Below, piece after piece: positions 24,464 to 32,957 of a DNA stretch of 40,625 nucleotides; within the stretch, counting starts at the first letter, position 1; every line of letters begins with the position of its first letter. Under the pieces are notes generated by a model, which was not told the DNA's origin, searched no databases, and saw only the letters and a program-made list of their open reading frames with translations. This DNA comes from DASXTW01 sp036505215 (GTDB lineage: Bacteria > Actinomycetota > UBA4738), in contig DASXTW010000147.1 in NCBI GenBank assembly GCA_036505215.1, positions 1 through 40,625 on the forward strand, given 5' to 3'. A program made the translations under genes and the position numbers.

Positions 24464-25129
24464 ATGAAAACCCATCATCCTTTCATCAGAGTGCTCCTCA
24501 TGAGCATCCTGGCGGGCCTGTTGGTGGCGTCCGCCGGGATGGCCAGTGCGGGGCGCCTCGGTTTCTTCCAGACGGCGGCTGAGAAGTCGCCCGTTCGGCA
24601 CGAGTCGACGACGTGTGCCCCCGACGACGAGGGCACCTCGGACGACCAGGGCACCACCGAGGAAGAGGGCTCGGACGACCAGGGCTCCCAGGACGAAGGC
24701 ACCTCCGAGGACGAGGGCTCCAAGGACGAGGGCTCCTCCGAGGAGTGCGAGGACCCCGAGGGCGACGAGACCACCAAGCCCGACGAGGGCGACGAGGCCA
24801 CGCAGCCTGGAGACCCGGCAGATCGTGAGGCCGAATGCAACGAGGCCGCCGGAGTGTCGCCCGCCCCGGAGGGCGAGGGTGGTTCCGAGGCTACCCAGGA
24901 AGACGCGAAGACCACCGGCCTCGACCACGCCATCGAGGTGGTCCTGGCGAACTGCATCAAGAACCCTCAGGCGCCCGGGCTGGTGAACGCTCTTCGCCAC
25001 CTCGTGGCCAACCGGGATCGGCACCTGGCCCACCAGGCCGAGCTGGCCGCACGTCGGGCGGCGCGAGAGGCCGCCAAGGCAGCAGGGCACGGCGCGCACG
25101 GCCTAGGCCACGGCAAGGGCCCAAAGTAA
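24464..25129 (+). CDS. Secreted acidic low-complexity protein
   Basis: The product has 221 residues. ATG 24464 starts a signal peptide (RVLLMSILAGLLVASAGMASA, cleavage about residue 30); no Shine-Dalgarno is visible and a second ATG lies at 24500, so the start is uncertain. The mature N-terminal half (about 50-115) is a degenerate Asp/Glu/Gly/Ser repeat (DDQGT, DDQGS, EDEGS, KDEGS). Cys residues at about 51, 90, 122 and 161 are sparse. The C-terminal part has a helical segment (DHAIEVVLANCIKNPQAPGL, NALRHLVANRDRHLAHQ) and a His/Gly/Lys tail (GHGAHGLGHGKGPK). The acidic zone may bind Ca or cationic compounds. It is divergent from the two-component operon and a plausible target of it. Confidence 0.8.
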   Translation: MKTHHPFIRVLLMSILAGLLVASAGMASAGRLGFFQTAAEKSPVRHESTTCAPDDEGTSDDQGTTEEEGSDDQGSQDEGTSEDEGSKDEGSSEECEDPEGDETTKPDEGDEATQPGDPADREAECNEAAGVSPAPEGEGGSEATQEDAKTTGLDHAIEVVLANCIKNPQAPGLVNALRHLVANRDRHLAHQAELAARRAAREAAKAAGHGAHGLGHGKGPK

Positions 25130-25240
25130 GGAGCTGAGGCGACAGCGCCCCCCCAGCGGGGCGGGCTTCGGGGAAGAGACCGAGGCTCGACCAGCGAGGG
25201 GGCGCTCGCCGTTTCCGGCACCTTCCTGCGGCTCCGCTAG

Positions 25241-25882
25241 CTAGGTGGAGGCGCTCGGGGAAGGGATTGGCGTCAGACGCTGCGAGCAGTCGGGGAGGTT
25301 CCGTGAGGCCGGGCTGGGCGTAGCCGCGCTCTTGCCGACGGCGAGCGACCGGACCACGTCGTCGAAGGTCTTCTCGAGCCTGTCGAAGTCCACCGCGGTG
25401 GCACTGATCAGCACGCTCACCACGCTGCCGTCGGGCCCTTCAGCCAGAAGGTTCAAGCCTCGGATCTCGGGCTGTCCCTGCTGGACCGGGATGGGGTACG
25501 CCTGCTGAAACTCGATCCGCACTGCCTTCTTCGCCCCCGGCACTTTCACGTCGTCCTCATCGAGCTGCTTGTACCCCGGATTCACCTGCAGGAGCAGCCG
25601 GTGGAACTTCAGGGCGTGCTCGAACGTGCGCGTGGTCCCCTCGTTCGTTACTTGGATGACCGGATTGGTGACCTGTTGCCTGCCGGCCGGCCCACTGAAC
25701 TCGGCGGCCGGCTCATCCGTTCCGGCGAAGGGGGGGATGCCGTGACAGCCCTTCCATGCACTGGGGTACCCGACAGAGAAGCCTTCCCCCCGGTAGACGG
25801 CGAAGTCGGATGGCAGCCCGTGTCCCGAGCACGCACCGAGCAGGGCCGCGGCCGCGACCAGGCTTCCCAGCCACCTGAGCAC
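25241..25882 (-). CDS. Lipoprotein, PsbP/DUF1795-like
   Basis: GTG 25882 follows GGGAGGGTGCTGG. The 213-residue product begins with a lipoprotein signal (LRWLGSLVAAAALLGACSG, lipobox LLGAC with Cys18). The mature region YRGEGFSVGYPSAWKGC and the later VVSVLISATAVDFDRLEKTFDDVVRSL show the alternating pattern of PsbP/DUF1795-like domains, in which a GFSVxYPxxW strand opens the fold. A Pro/Ser-rich tail ends the protein. The function of such actinobacterial lipoproteins is generally unknown. It converges with the acidic secreted protein and is divergent from the mannosyltransferase gene 84 bp away. Confidence 0.82.
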   Translation of the reverse strand: MLRWLGSLVAAAALLGACSGHGLPSDFAVYRGEGFSVGYPSAWKGCHGIPPFAGTDEPAAEFSGPAGRQQVTNPVIQVTNEGTTRTFEHALKFHRLLLQVNPGYKQLDEDDVKVPGAKKAVRIEFQQAYPIPVQQGQPEIRGLNLLAEGPDGSVVSVLISATAVDFDRLEKTFDDVVRSLAVGKSAATPSPASRNLPDCSQRLTPIPSPSAST

Positions 25883-25966
25883 CCAGCACCCTCCCTCGTT
25901 CTTCCCGAAGCAATTATCCGAGGGCGAGGCGGGGTTCGTGGTGGCCGGTCTAGAGTCCTGGCCGAC

Positions 25967-27637
25967 ATGGCCTTCCCTTCGACCTCGCGCAGGGCCGGGT
26001 TGGCGCTCGGCTCGCTCGTCGTCGGGTATCTCCTGATCGACCTGGTCGCGGGGGCCCCGGACTCACCTCTCGTCCCGCCTCTTCCGACGGGAGTCCCCCG
26101 CCCCGGATGGACCACCACGGGGGCGCGGTGGATCGGACTGGACCGCCTCACGCGCACCGGATTGACCGCGGTGTCCATCGCGCTGCTCATCGCCATCGTC
26201 GCCGCGTTCTTCCTCGTCGCCGTGGATGCGCGGCGAGGACGCGTTGGCGCTGCGCCGGTACTGATTGCCGCCTGCCTGTCGTTGGCGCTGTCCGTGGCGA
26301 GTCCTGTCATGTTGTCGCGGGACGTCTACAGCTACGCTGCCTACGGCCGGATCTACGCGCTCCACGACGAAAATCCCTACGTCCGTACGCCCTCCGCGTT
26401 TCCATCGGATCCGTTCGTGGCCGCGGCCTCACCCGCGTGGATCGACACCAGGGCGGTGTACGGACCGGCCTTCGTCCTGACCGGTGCGGGGGTGGCCCGA
26501 GCCTGGGCGGGATCGCCCGGTGCCACGCTCTTGGCCTTCAAGGTGCTGGCGGGAATCGGCGCGGTGCTCGCCACAGCGCTCGCCGCGTGGGCGGCCCGCT
26601 CCGTCCGACGCCGGGACGCAGCCGCCGCTCCCGAACTCTCGCAGGGAACGGTTGCCCTGGCTGCAGCCGCCGTCGGCCTCAACCCGGTGATCGTCATCCA
26701 CACCGTGGGAGGGGCTCACAACGACGCGATGATCGCGGCCGCCCTGGCCGGGGCGCTCGTCCTCGCAGTCCGATGGTTGCGCGAGGGTCCCGCCGACGGT
26801 CTGACCCGTTCGACTGGTCGATCGGGCGGTGAGCCGGGAAGGGGAGTCGCCCGGGCCGCCATCGGACCCGTGCCGCTTGGAGTCACGGCTCTCCTCACTC
26901 TGGCCGGACTGATCAAAGTGGTCGTCTTCCCGGTTCTCCTGGTGTGGCTGTGGTACCTGCTCCGAGCGTCACCGCGAGGACGCCGGGGGGTGGGGTTGGC
27001 TTTTCACGGGGGAGCGGCCGCCGCTCTGTCCCTGGCGTTCTCGGCACCATTCCTGGACAGCGCCCGCGCCCTTACTTCCCTGGTCACGCTCACCTCGGTG
27101 GAAGGGTGGGCCAGCCCTGCCCGTTTGGCGGCGAGGGGGGCAAAGGCTCTGGGGAACGGAATCGGGGGGTCGGGCGCCGGCAACGTCCTGGGGAAGGTGG
27201 TGGTCGTCGGGTTCCTCGCGTGGTTCGCCGCGGCCTTCATCGGGTTCTTCCGCCGAGGCGCCGGTCGGGCGGCGCAAGGCCCGGATCATCTCGCGAACGC
27301 ATGGGGGGCATGTGCCTTGGGACTTGCCCTGGCCATCCCGTATCTCCTTCCGTGGTATGCAGCATGGTTTCTCCCCTTCCTCGCCCTGATGACGGACGGC
27401 GGGCTGGCCATGATCGGGTTCGTCGCAGCCGGGCTGCTCGCCCTGACCGGGGTCCCGGCAGAGCCTGGATCGGCGCCGGGCCTGTGGCGAGACATGATCC
27501 TCGGTGTCCATTACGGGATCGCCCCGGTCATGCTGGGCCTCTTCCTGGCCTGGGCGGGGCGGGTTCTGGGGATCGGGCCACGCCACCGGACCGAGTTGGA
27601 CGCTGTCCCTAGAATGGCCGACCGTGCTCGACCCTGA
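25967..27637 (+). CDS. GT-C membrane glycosyltransferase, polyprenol-phosphate-mannose-dependent mannosyltransferase-like
   Basis: The product has 556 residues from ATG 25967, with a TAGAGT box 10 bp in front that could be a -10 for a nearly leaderless mRNA. Some 12 hydrophobic helices are visible. The first external loop has MLSRDVYSYAAYGRIYALHDENPYVRTPS; an Asp at the head of this loop (SRDVYSY) is the expected catalytic residue of mycobacterial MptA/MptB-type alpha-1,6-mannosyltransferases. The later LNPVIVIHTVGGAHNDAMIAA and LPWYAAWFLPFLAL also fit. These enzymes extend lipomannan-like glycolipids outside the membrane using decaprenyl-phosphomannose. The frame overlaps the start of tldD by 14 bp. 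Confidence 0.82.
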   Translation: MAFPSTSRRAGLALGSLVVGYLLIDLVAGAPDSPLVPPLPTGVPRPGWTTTGARWIGLDRLTRTGLTAVSIALLIAIVAAFFLVAVDARRGRVGAAPVLIAACLSLALSVASPVMLSRDVYSYAAYGRIYALHDENPYVRTPSAFPSDPFVAAASPAWIDTRAVYGPAFVLTGAGVARAWAGSPGATLLAFKVLAGIGAVLATALAAWAARSVRRRDAAAAPELSQGTVALAAAAVGLNPVIVIHTVGGAHNDAMIAAALAGALVLAVRWLREGPADGLTRSTGRSGGEPGRGVARAAIGPVPLGVTALLTLAGLIKVVVFPVLLVWLWYLLRASPRGRRGVGLAFHGGAAAALSLAFSAPFLDSARALTSLVTLTSVEGWASPARLAARGAKALGNGIGGSGAGNVLGKVVVVGFLAWFAAAFIGFFRRGAGRAAQGPDHLANAWGACALGLALAIPYLLPWYAAWFLPFLALMTDGGLAMIGFVAAGLLALTGVPAEPGSAPGLWRDMILGVHYGIAPVMLGLFLAWAGRVLGIGPRHRTELDAVPRMADRARP

Positions 27638-29009
27638 GCTGGTTTCACGGGTTCTCGCGGAGGCCCTCTCCAGGGGCGGTCGCTTCGCCGAGCTGTTCGC
27701 CGAGATCCGATCCTCGACCTCCATCCGGCTCGATGACGGGAAGATCGAGGAGGTGGTCTCGGGACGCGACCGCGGCGCCGGCGTTCGCGTGTTCCATGGA
27801 GACGCGCAGGCGTACGCGTTCTCGAACCGGCTCGAGGCCGAAGCATTGCTCCGGGCCGCGAGGGTCGCCTCCGGCGCGGTGAGGAAAACCGGCCGAGGCG
27901 CCCGGGTGGTGGATCTCAGGCGCGGCGAGCCCTATCGGCATGACGTGCAAGAGCCAGTCCACACCGTGCCCGTTGATCGTAAGGTGGGATGGCTGCGGGA
28001 GGCGGACGACGCGGCCCGGGGTCTCGACGCCTCCGTCCGGCAGGTCATGGGGTCCTACACCGACGGACTTCAGCAAGTTCTGGTGGCCACCTCGGAGGGA
28101 TCGTGGGCCGAGGAGGAGCGGCCCCGAGTCCGGCTGTTCATCCAGGTGGTTGCGGCTCGGAACGGCATCATGCAGACGGGGCACGAGGGGCCGGGGGGAC
28201 TGACCGGAGCCGAGCTGCTTCATCGGTTCCCGCCCGCGCAAACGGGCGAGCGGGCCGCCGGCCAGGCCGTGGCCATGCTGGACGGCAAGCCCTCCCCGGC
28301 CGGAGAGATGGCGGTCGTGATCGGCCCCGGGGGCGGAGGCATCCTCTTCCATGAGGCCTGCGGCCACGGGCTGGAAGCCGACCACATCCAGAAAGACGCT
28401 TCGGTCTTCAAGGGGAAGCTCGGGCAGCGGCTGGCCTCTCCTTTGGTGACGGGGATCGACGACGGGACGGTCCCATCGGCGTGGGGCTCGTTCGCCGTCG
28501 ACGACGAAGGAACGCCGGCCCATCGAACGGTGCTCTTCGAGGCCGGGGAGCTGATCGGCTACCTCTACGACCGCTTCCGCGCGGACCACGATGGTGTGGA
28601 GTCCACGGGGAACGGCCGTCGCCAGTCGTACGCGCACCTGCCCATCCCGCGGATGACGAACTCGTCGATCCTGGCGGGAAGCGATCGGGCCGAAGACATC
28701 ATCTCGGGCACAAGGCGCGGGCTCTATGCCCGGACCCTTGGGGGAGGCCAGGTCAACCCCGCTACTGGCGACTTCGTGTTCGGCGTGTCGGAGGGATACC
28801 TCATCGAGGACGGTCGCATCACGTCGCCGGTCCGCGGGGCCAACCTGATCGGCAACGGACCCCAGATCCTGGCGGCGATCGACGCCGTAGCCGACGACTT
28901 CGAAACCCGCGACGGTGTGTGCGGGAAGGAAGGACAGGGCGCTCCGGTCTCCAATGGAAGCCCCACCGTTCGGATCGCTCGTGTGACGGTCGGGGGCACC
29001 GTTGCCTGA
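27624..29009 (+). CDS. tldD: TldD family metalloprotease
   Basis: GTG 27624 lies inside the end of the mannosyltransferase gene. The product has 461 residues. The metal site is the family's HExxxH motif in ILFHEACGHGLEAD (His243, His247), followed by SWGSFAVDDEG-type sequence (AWGSFAVDDEGTPA) and NGRRQSYAHLPIPRMTNS. It ends with GVCGKEGQGAPVSNG, a TldD signature. TldD works with TldE as a heterodimer that degrades unfolded peptides; in E. coli this pair matures microcin B17 and degrades the CcdA antitoxin. The stop overlaps the TTG start of tldE by 8 bp, which fits an equimolar complex. Confidence 0.94.
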   Translation: MLDPELVSRVLAEALSRGGRFAELFAEIRSSTSIRLDDGKIEEVVSGRDRGAGVRVFHGDAQAYAFSNRLEAEALLRAARVASGAVRKTGRGARVVDLRRGEPYRHDVQEPVHTVPVDRKVGWLREADDAARGLDASVRQVMGSYTDGLQQVLVATSEGSWAEEERPRVRLFIQVVAARNGIMQTGHEGPGGLTGAELLHRFPPAQTGERAAGQAVAMLDGKPSPAGEMAVVIGPGGGGILFHEACGHGLEADHIQKDASVFKGKLGQRLASPLVTGIDDGTVPSAWGSFAVDDEGTPAHRTVLFEAGELIGYLYDRFRADHDGVESTGNGRRQSYAHLPIPRMTNSSILAGSDRAEDIISGTRRGLYARTLGGGQVNPATGDFVFGVSEGYLIEDGRITSPVRGANLIGNGPQILAAIDAVADDFETRDGVCGKEGQGAPVSNGSPTVRIARVTVGGTVA

Positions 29010-30345
29010 CCTGGTCGACCTGTGCGCGCGGGCGGTGGCGGGCGCTCGGGACGGTGAGGACGTCGAGGCGTATGCGTCTGCGGGGCAGCGAACGCAGGTT
29101 CGCGTTCGAGGCGGCGAGGTGGAGTCGCTCACGTTCGCGGATTCTCGTGGCATCGGCGTGCGAGTCATCACCGGAAGCCGCGTGGGGTACGCGTACGCCG
29201 CCGATCCCGACGAGGACGACGTCGATGCGCTGGTCGAAAGGGCCCGGGAGAGCGCCGGGTTCGCCGAACCCGACGAGGGGAACGCTCTTCCCCCCCTTGT
29301 CTCGGTCGAGCCGATGGCCGGAATCTACCGGCAGACCCAGAGTGGCGTGGAAACGAGCCGGAAGGTCTCGCTGGCACTGGAGGTGGAGCACGCGTCGGTC
29401 TCCGTCCACCCCGACGTCCACAAGGTGGAGGCGGCAGGGTACGGCGACTCGGTGAGCTGGATGGCGGTCTCCTCCACCAAAGGCGGACCTCTCGAGTACG
29501 CCCGGACAGACAGCTGGGTGACGGTCAGCACGCTGGCGGAGCGCGACGGCGAGACGCAGACCGGATTCTCCTTCGCACTCGCTCGCGGGATCGACGAGCT
29601 GGACTGGGAGGCCGCCGCCCGGGAGGCGGCGCTCCGGGCCGTTCGCCTGCTGGGGGGAAAGAAGCCCCAGAGCGAGCGAACGGCGGTGGTCCTGGACCCG
29701 GTGGCCGCGGCCTCGTTCCTGGGGGTCCTCGCCGGGGCCCTGTCCGCCGAGTCGGTCCTGAAGGGCCGATCGCTTCTCGCCGGAAGGATTGGTGAGGAGG
29801 TGGCGGCCGGCTCGGTCACGCTGGTGGACGATGGCCGGCTCCTGGAGGGGCCCGCGGTCGCTCCCCTCGACGACGAAGGCGTGGCCACGGCTCGGACTCC
29901 GCTCATCGAGGGCGGGATCCTCCGCGGCTTCCTGCACAACACATACACGGCCGTCAAGCTCGGCGAACGTTCGACCGGGAACGCCGGCCGGGGAGGGTAT
30001 CGCACAGTGCCCGGCGTTTCTCCCTCGAACCTCTACCTGCAACCGGGTGAGGCGAGCCTGGAGGAGTTGCTCGAGCAGGTTGGCCGGGCCGTGTACGTGC
30101 AGGAGGTGACCGGCCTGCATTCCGGGGCCAACCCCATCTCGGGCGAGTTCTCAGTGGGAGCGACCGGGCTTCGGGTGGAGGACGGAAACCTCTCCGGCCC
30201 GCTCCGGGAGATGACCATCGCCAGCACGCTCCTGGACGTGCTTGGGTCGGTGGTGGCATTGGGAAACGACCTGCGGTTCCCGCTGGGTGGGGGCCTTGGC
30301 GCACCCACCGTAGTGGTGGCCGAGATGACCCTGGGCGGAGCGTGA
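29002..30345 (+). CDS. tldE: TldE/PmbA family protein, partner of TldD
   Basis: TTG 29002 overlaps the tldD stop; no better start fits the family length of about 445-450 residues (447 here). The TldD/PmbA fold is clear: SRGIGVRVITGSRVGYAYA near the N-terminus, AVVLDPVAAASFLGVLAGAL, the central LVDDGRLLEGPAVAPLDDEG and the end GANPISGEFSVGATGLRVEDG. There is no HExxxH motif, as expected for the non-catalytic partner. Together with TldD it should form a barrel-like peptide-degrading complex in the cytoplasm. The next gene starts 23 bp later, so the operon may continue. Confidence 0.93.
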   Translation: MPDLVDLCARAVAGARDGEDVEAYASAGQRTQVRVRGGEVESLTFADSRGIGVRVITGSRVGYAYAADPDEDDVDALVERARESAGFAEPDEGNALPPLVSVEPMAGIYRQTQSGVETSRKVSLALEVEHASVSVHPDVHKVEAAGYGDSVSWMAVSSTKGGPLEYARTDSWVTVSTLAERDGETQTGFSFALARGIDELDWEAAAREAALRAVRLLGGKKPQSERTAVVLDPVAAASFLGVLAGALSAESVLKGRSLLAGRIGEEVAAGSVTLVDDGRLLEGPAVAPLDDEGVATARTPLIEGGILRGFLHNTYTAVKLGERSTGNAGRGGYRTVPGVSPSNLYLQPGEASLEELLEQVGRAVYVQEVTGLHSGANPISGEFSVGATGLRVEDGNLSGPLREMTIASTLLDVLGSVVALGNDLRFPLGGGLGAPTVVVAEMTLGGA

Positions 30346-30367
30346 GATTCGTGCGAAGAGGGATGCG

Positions 30368-30850
30368 ATGAACTGGCATGCATTCGAAGAAGCCGCCCCC
30401 GAGCTTGCGGCCATCGGCCGGAGGCGCATCGATGAGATCCGGTTGGTTCTCGTGGGGACGCTCAGGCGGGACGGCTCGCCGCGGATCAGTCCGGTCGAAG
30501 CCTTCTTCGTGAACGGGGAGCTCATGCTGGGCATGATGTGGCAGTCGAAGAAAGCCCTCGATCTGCTCCGCGATCCGCGACTCGTTGTGCACACGGCGAC
30601 GTGCGATCCAGACGGCACCGATGGCGACTTCAAGGCCTACGGCATTGCCGTTGGGGTCCAAGATCCAGGACTTCGCACGAGGTACGGCGACGTGCTGGAG
30701 GCCAGGATCAACTGGCGCCCTTCTGAGCCATTCCACCTGTTCTCGGTGGACCTCGAGCGCGTCGGCTACATCGTGTTCGGCAAGGAGCCCATGGCGATGC
30801 GGTGGACCCCAGCCGAGGGCCTCTCCAGGATCCGCCACCCCGACGCCTGA
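30368..30850 (+). CDS. Pyridoxamine 5'-phosphate oxidase-like split-barrel flavoprotein
   Basis: ATG 30368 follows GAAGAGGGATGCG. The product has 160 residues. The split-barrel core is visible: LVLVGTLRRDGSPRISPVEAFF, GELMLGMMWQSKKALDLLRDPR and VVHTATCDPDG. This is the pattern of PNPOx-like proteins that bind FMN, heme or F420; the cofactor cannot be told from sequence alone. A general redox role is likely. It follows tldE by 22 bp and converges on the SAF-domain gene. Confidence 0.83.
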   Translation: MNWHAFEEAAPELAAIGRRRIDEIRLVLVGTLRRDGSPRISPVEAFFVNGELMLGMMWQSKKALDLLRDPRLVVHTATCDPDGTDGDFKAYGIAVGVQDPGLRTRYGDVLEARINWRPSEPFHLFSVDLERVGYIVFGKEPMAMRWTPAEGLSRIRHPDA

Positions 30851-30904
30851 CTCCCCTGGCGGGCACGGATCAGACAGCCGTACCGCAGGGCCTCCGAGCC
30901 TCAC

Positions 30905-31603
30905 TCACCCTCCAGCTGGCGCCATCGTCACCTCCAGGTTGGCGAAAGCGCGGGCGAAGGCCAGCCGCTCTTGCTGGTCTGGCGATACCAGGACGACCAG
31001 GGTGGTCGAGCCGGTCAGGCCGGCCGCGGCCGCGTCCGGGTCGAGCCCGCCGGCACGATCGGATGCCCCGGATCCCGTCTGGGGTGTCCCCCCGGATCCC
31101 AACACGAGCAGGATCTCCACCCCGCTCACCACGATCTCCGTGTGGGGCTGGCCGGTGTTGAACGTGGCCAGGACGTCCACCCGATCGCCCGGGGCCACCA
31201 GCCCAGGCGGCAACGAGGTGGGTACGGCGAAGGCCCGGAGTCCTCGCGGGACGAGTGACGCGACCGGGCCTGCCCGTACGCGAGCCAGCCGGGTCTGCGT
31301 CACAACCTCGCCCGGTGAGAGGTCCGCAAGGGCGACCCGACCAGCAGCTCTCGAAACGACGGTGAGCGCGCCCGGAGGCGCGTAGGCGACCGGCATCCGG
31401 GCCAGGCGCAGATCGCTCGATGCCAGAGCGGTCCCGCGTTCCACCCGATCCGATGCCACGACGACCGCAGCTTCCGGCGTCGCGGCGGCGGCCTCGGAAG
31501 CGGCCCGGGTCACGTAGCTGCGAAGGAGGAGGCCGGCCGCCACCGACAGGGCTACCGACCCCAAGAAGTACGAACGGGAGGACCTCCACCGGCGCCTTCG
31601 CAC
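30905..31603 (-). CDS. SAF-domain protein, CpaB/RcpC-like pilus-assembly component
   Basis: GTG 31603 follows GAGCGGAGAGC. The product has 232 residues. A single N-terminal helix (SYFLGSVALSVAAGLLLRSYV) is followed by the SAF domain (AVVVASDRVERGTALASSDLRLARMP, GRVALADLSPGEVVTQTRL) and a RcpC/CpaB second domain with LRAFAVPTSLPPGLVAPGDRVDVLATFN. The end (TTLVVLVSPDQQERLAFARAFANLEV) fits CpaB. In Flp/tad pili this protein sits in the periplasmic part of the machine. No other tad gene is in the window, so its role here is uncertain. Confidence 0.85.
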   Translation of the reverse strand: MRRRRWRSSRSYFLGSVALSVAAGLLLRSYVTRAASEAAAATPEAAVVVASDRVERGTALASSDLRLARMPVAYAPPGALTVVSRAAGRVALADLSPGEVVTQTRLARVRAGPVASLVPRGLRAFAVPTSLPPGLVAPGDRVDVLATFNTGQPHTEIVVSGVEILLVLGSGGTPQTGSGASDRAGGLDPDAAAAGLTGSTTLVVLVSPDQQERLAFARAFANLEVTMAPAGG

Positions 31604-31727
31604 GCGCTCTCCGCTCGGGGGAGGGAAGGCCGACGAACGCGTGCCACGTTAGTGGCTCCACGCCGATCTGGCTATGAAGAACATCACAGAAGGACGAGAA
31701 AACGGGTCAGGGGAAAAAGAGCTGTGG

Positions 31728-32540
31728 CTACACCTCGAAGCGGGCGTTCGCCAGCGCCGTGGCACAGGGGCAGTCCCGTTCCTCCGGGACGGCCGCCACG
31801 ATCTCGAACAGCAGGGTCCGGAGCCGATCGTTGTTCTCTTGGAACACCCGGATGACCTCCTCGTGGCTCACCGGCGGAACCTCTCCGATGACGCCGACGT
31901 CATAGTCGGTCACCAGCGAGATGTTCACGTAGCACATCTCGAGCTCCCGGGCCAGGGGAACCTCCGGGTGTTGGGTCATCCCGATGACCTCCCAACCCTT
32001 CTGGGCGTAATTCGTTGACTCGGCCCTTGTGGAGAAGCGGGGCCCCTGGATCACGACCATGGTTCCGCGATCGTGGTTCGGGATGTTCAGGGCATTGGAC
32101 TGCTCGATGGCGACCTCTCGCAACGTGGGACAGTAGGGATCGGCGAAGGTGATGTGCGTGGTCACCGGCCCGTCGTAGAAGGTCGACGGGCGTCCGTTCG
32201 TCCGATCCACCAGCTGGTCGCAAATGACGAACTCGCCCGGCTTGACGTGAGGCTGGAGCGATCCGACCGCACAGGGCCCGAGGATCCGCTCCACGCCGAG
32301 CTCCTTCATGGCCCAGGCATTGGCTCTGTAGGGAATCACGTGGGGCGGGTATTCGTGCTTCACCCCGTGCCGGGGAATGAACGCCACCTGTCGGCCCTGG
32401 ATGGTCCCAACCGTAACCGGGGCAGAAGGTTCACCGTACGGGGTGTCCATTTCGACTTCCCGGACGTCGTCCAGGAACGAATAGAAGCCCGACCCGCCGA
32501 AGACCCCGATCCGGATCGGCTGGTCTCCCTGCCTGTTCAG
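31728..32540 (-). CDS. S-methyl-5'-thioadenosine/purine nucleoside phosphorylase family enzyme, CTG start
   Basis: The family's phosphate-binding loop IGVFGGSGFYSFL lies upstream of the first ATG (32450), so translation must start earlier. Between this loop and the next in-frame TGA there is no ATG, GTG or TTG. CTG 32540, overlapping the FmdB stop (CTGA) and 8 bp behind AAGGAGAAG, gives 270 residues, a normal family length. Other motifs: AFIPRHGVKHEYPP, YRANAWAMKELGVERILG, AVGSLQPHVKPGEFV, VVIQGPRFSTRAES, WEVIGMTQHPEVPLARE, and DYD near the end. The enzyme splits methylthioadenosine or a related nucleoside with phosphate in methionine salvage; substrate preference is not resolved. Confidence 0.88.
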   Translation of the reverse strand: MNRQGDQPIRIGVFGGSGFYSFLDDVREVEMDTPYGEPSAPVTVGTIQGRQVAFIPRHGVKHEYPPHVIPYRANAWAMKELGVERILGPCAVGSLQPHVKPGEFVICDQLVDRTNGRPSTFYDGPVTTHITFADPYCPTLREVAIEQSNALNIPNHDRGTMVVIQGPRFSTRAESTNYAQKGWEVIGMTQHPEVPLARELEMCYVNISLVTDYDVGVIGEVPPVSHEEVIRVFQENNDRLRTLLFEIVAAVPEERDCPCATALANARFEV

Positions 32541-32857
32541 GCGGTCTTCTCCTTCGTGTTCGAGCTCGGCGGCTTCTCGGACTTGCTCGACTTCTCGGAC
32601 TTCCCCACGCCCGATGCCGAGCCCTCACCCCCGGAGGATTCGGCCCTTTCGCCCCCGCCCTTCGAAGCCGCTCCGGCCTTCGACCTGGAATCGGTGGAGT
32701 AGAAGCCGGATCCCTTGAACAGGATGCCGGCCGGATGGAAGACCTTGCGCAACGGTCCGCCGCACACGCCGCATTCAGTCAACGGCTCCTCGTTGAACCG
32801 CTGGTAGACCTCTACGTGAGTCCCGCAGGACTGACAGACGTACTCGTACGTCGGCAT
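32537..32857 (-). CDS. FmdB-type zinc-ribbon protein
   Basis: The product has 106 residues. The N-terminal FmdB ribbon MPTYEYVCQSCG ... TECGVCGGPLRKVFHPAGILFKGSGFY carries four Cys ligands (8, 11, 29, 32). The rest is a Ser/Lys/Gly-rich disordered tail, longer than in many homologues. Such putative regulatory proteins are small and of unclear function. There is no good Shine-Dalgarno; a perfect TATAAT lies 6 bp upstream of ATG 32857, suggesting a leaderless mRNA. Its TGA overlaps the CTG start of the phosphorylase gene. Confidence 0.9.
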   Translation of the reverse strand: MPTYEYVCQSCGTHVEVYQRFNEEPLTECGVCGGPLRKVFHPAGILFKGSGFYSTDSRSKAGAASKGGGERAESSGGEGSASGVGKSEKSSKSEKPPSSNTKEKTA

Positions 32858-32863
32858 GCCTCG

Positions 32864-32869
32864 ATTATA
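32864..32869 (-). promoter_or_regulatory. -10 box TATAAT for a leaderless FmdB transcript
   Basis: On the minus strand TATAAT is followed by CGAGGC and then ATG 32857. A start site 7 bp behind the -10 would put +1 on the A of ATG. Leaderless mRNAs with TANNNT boxes at this distance are common in actinomycetes. No good -35 is visible. Confidence 0.5.
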
Positions 32870-32907
32870 GGTTCGGCGGCGCCAGGCTCCGGGGTCTCTG
32901 GGGGGGA

Positions 32908-32934
32908 TTGGGTTCTGGCTGCCTGGGATAGACT
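32908..32934 (+). promoter_or_regulatory. Possible galU promoter
   Basis: TAGACT (32929-32934) fits a -10 box; ATTGGG or TTGGGT about 15-16 bp upstream is a poor -35. It lies 24 bp before the galU ATG, which has a GAGGGAGG ribosome site. Confidence 0.3.
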
Positions 32935-32957
32935 CCTACACCCGAGGGAGGAACGCG

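Noticed and set aside
24227..25099. Minus-strand extension of the small membrane-protein frame
   Set aside because: Lies antisense to the acidic secreted-protein gene and is Leu/Val/Gly repeat mirror sequence; the strong ribosome site fixes the true start at 24226.
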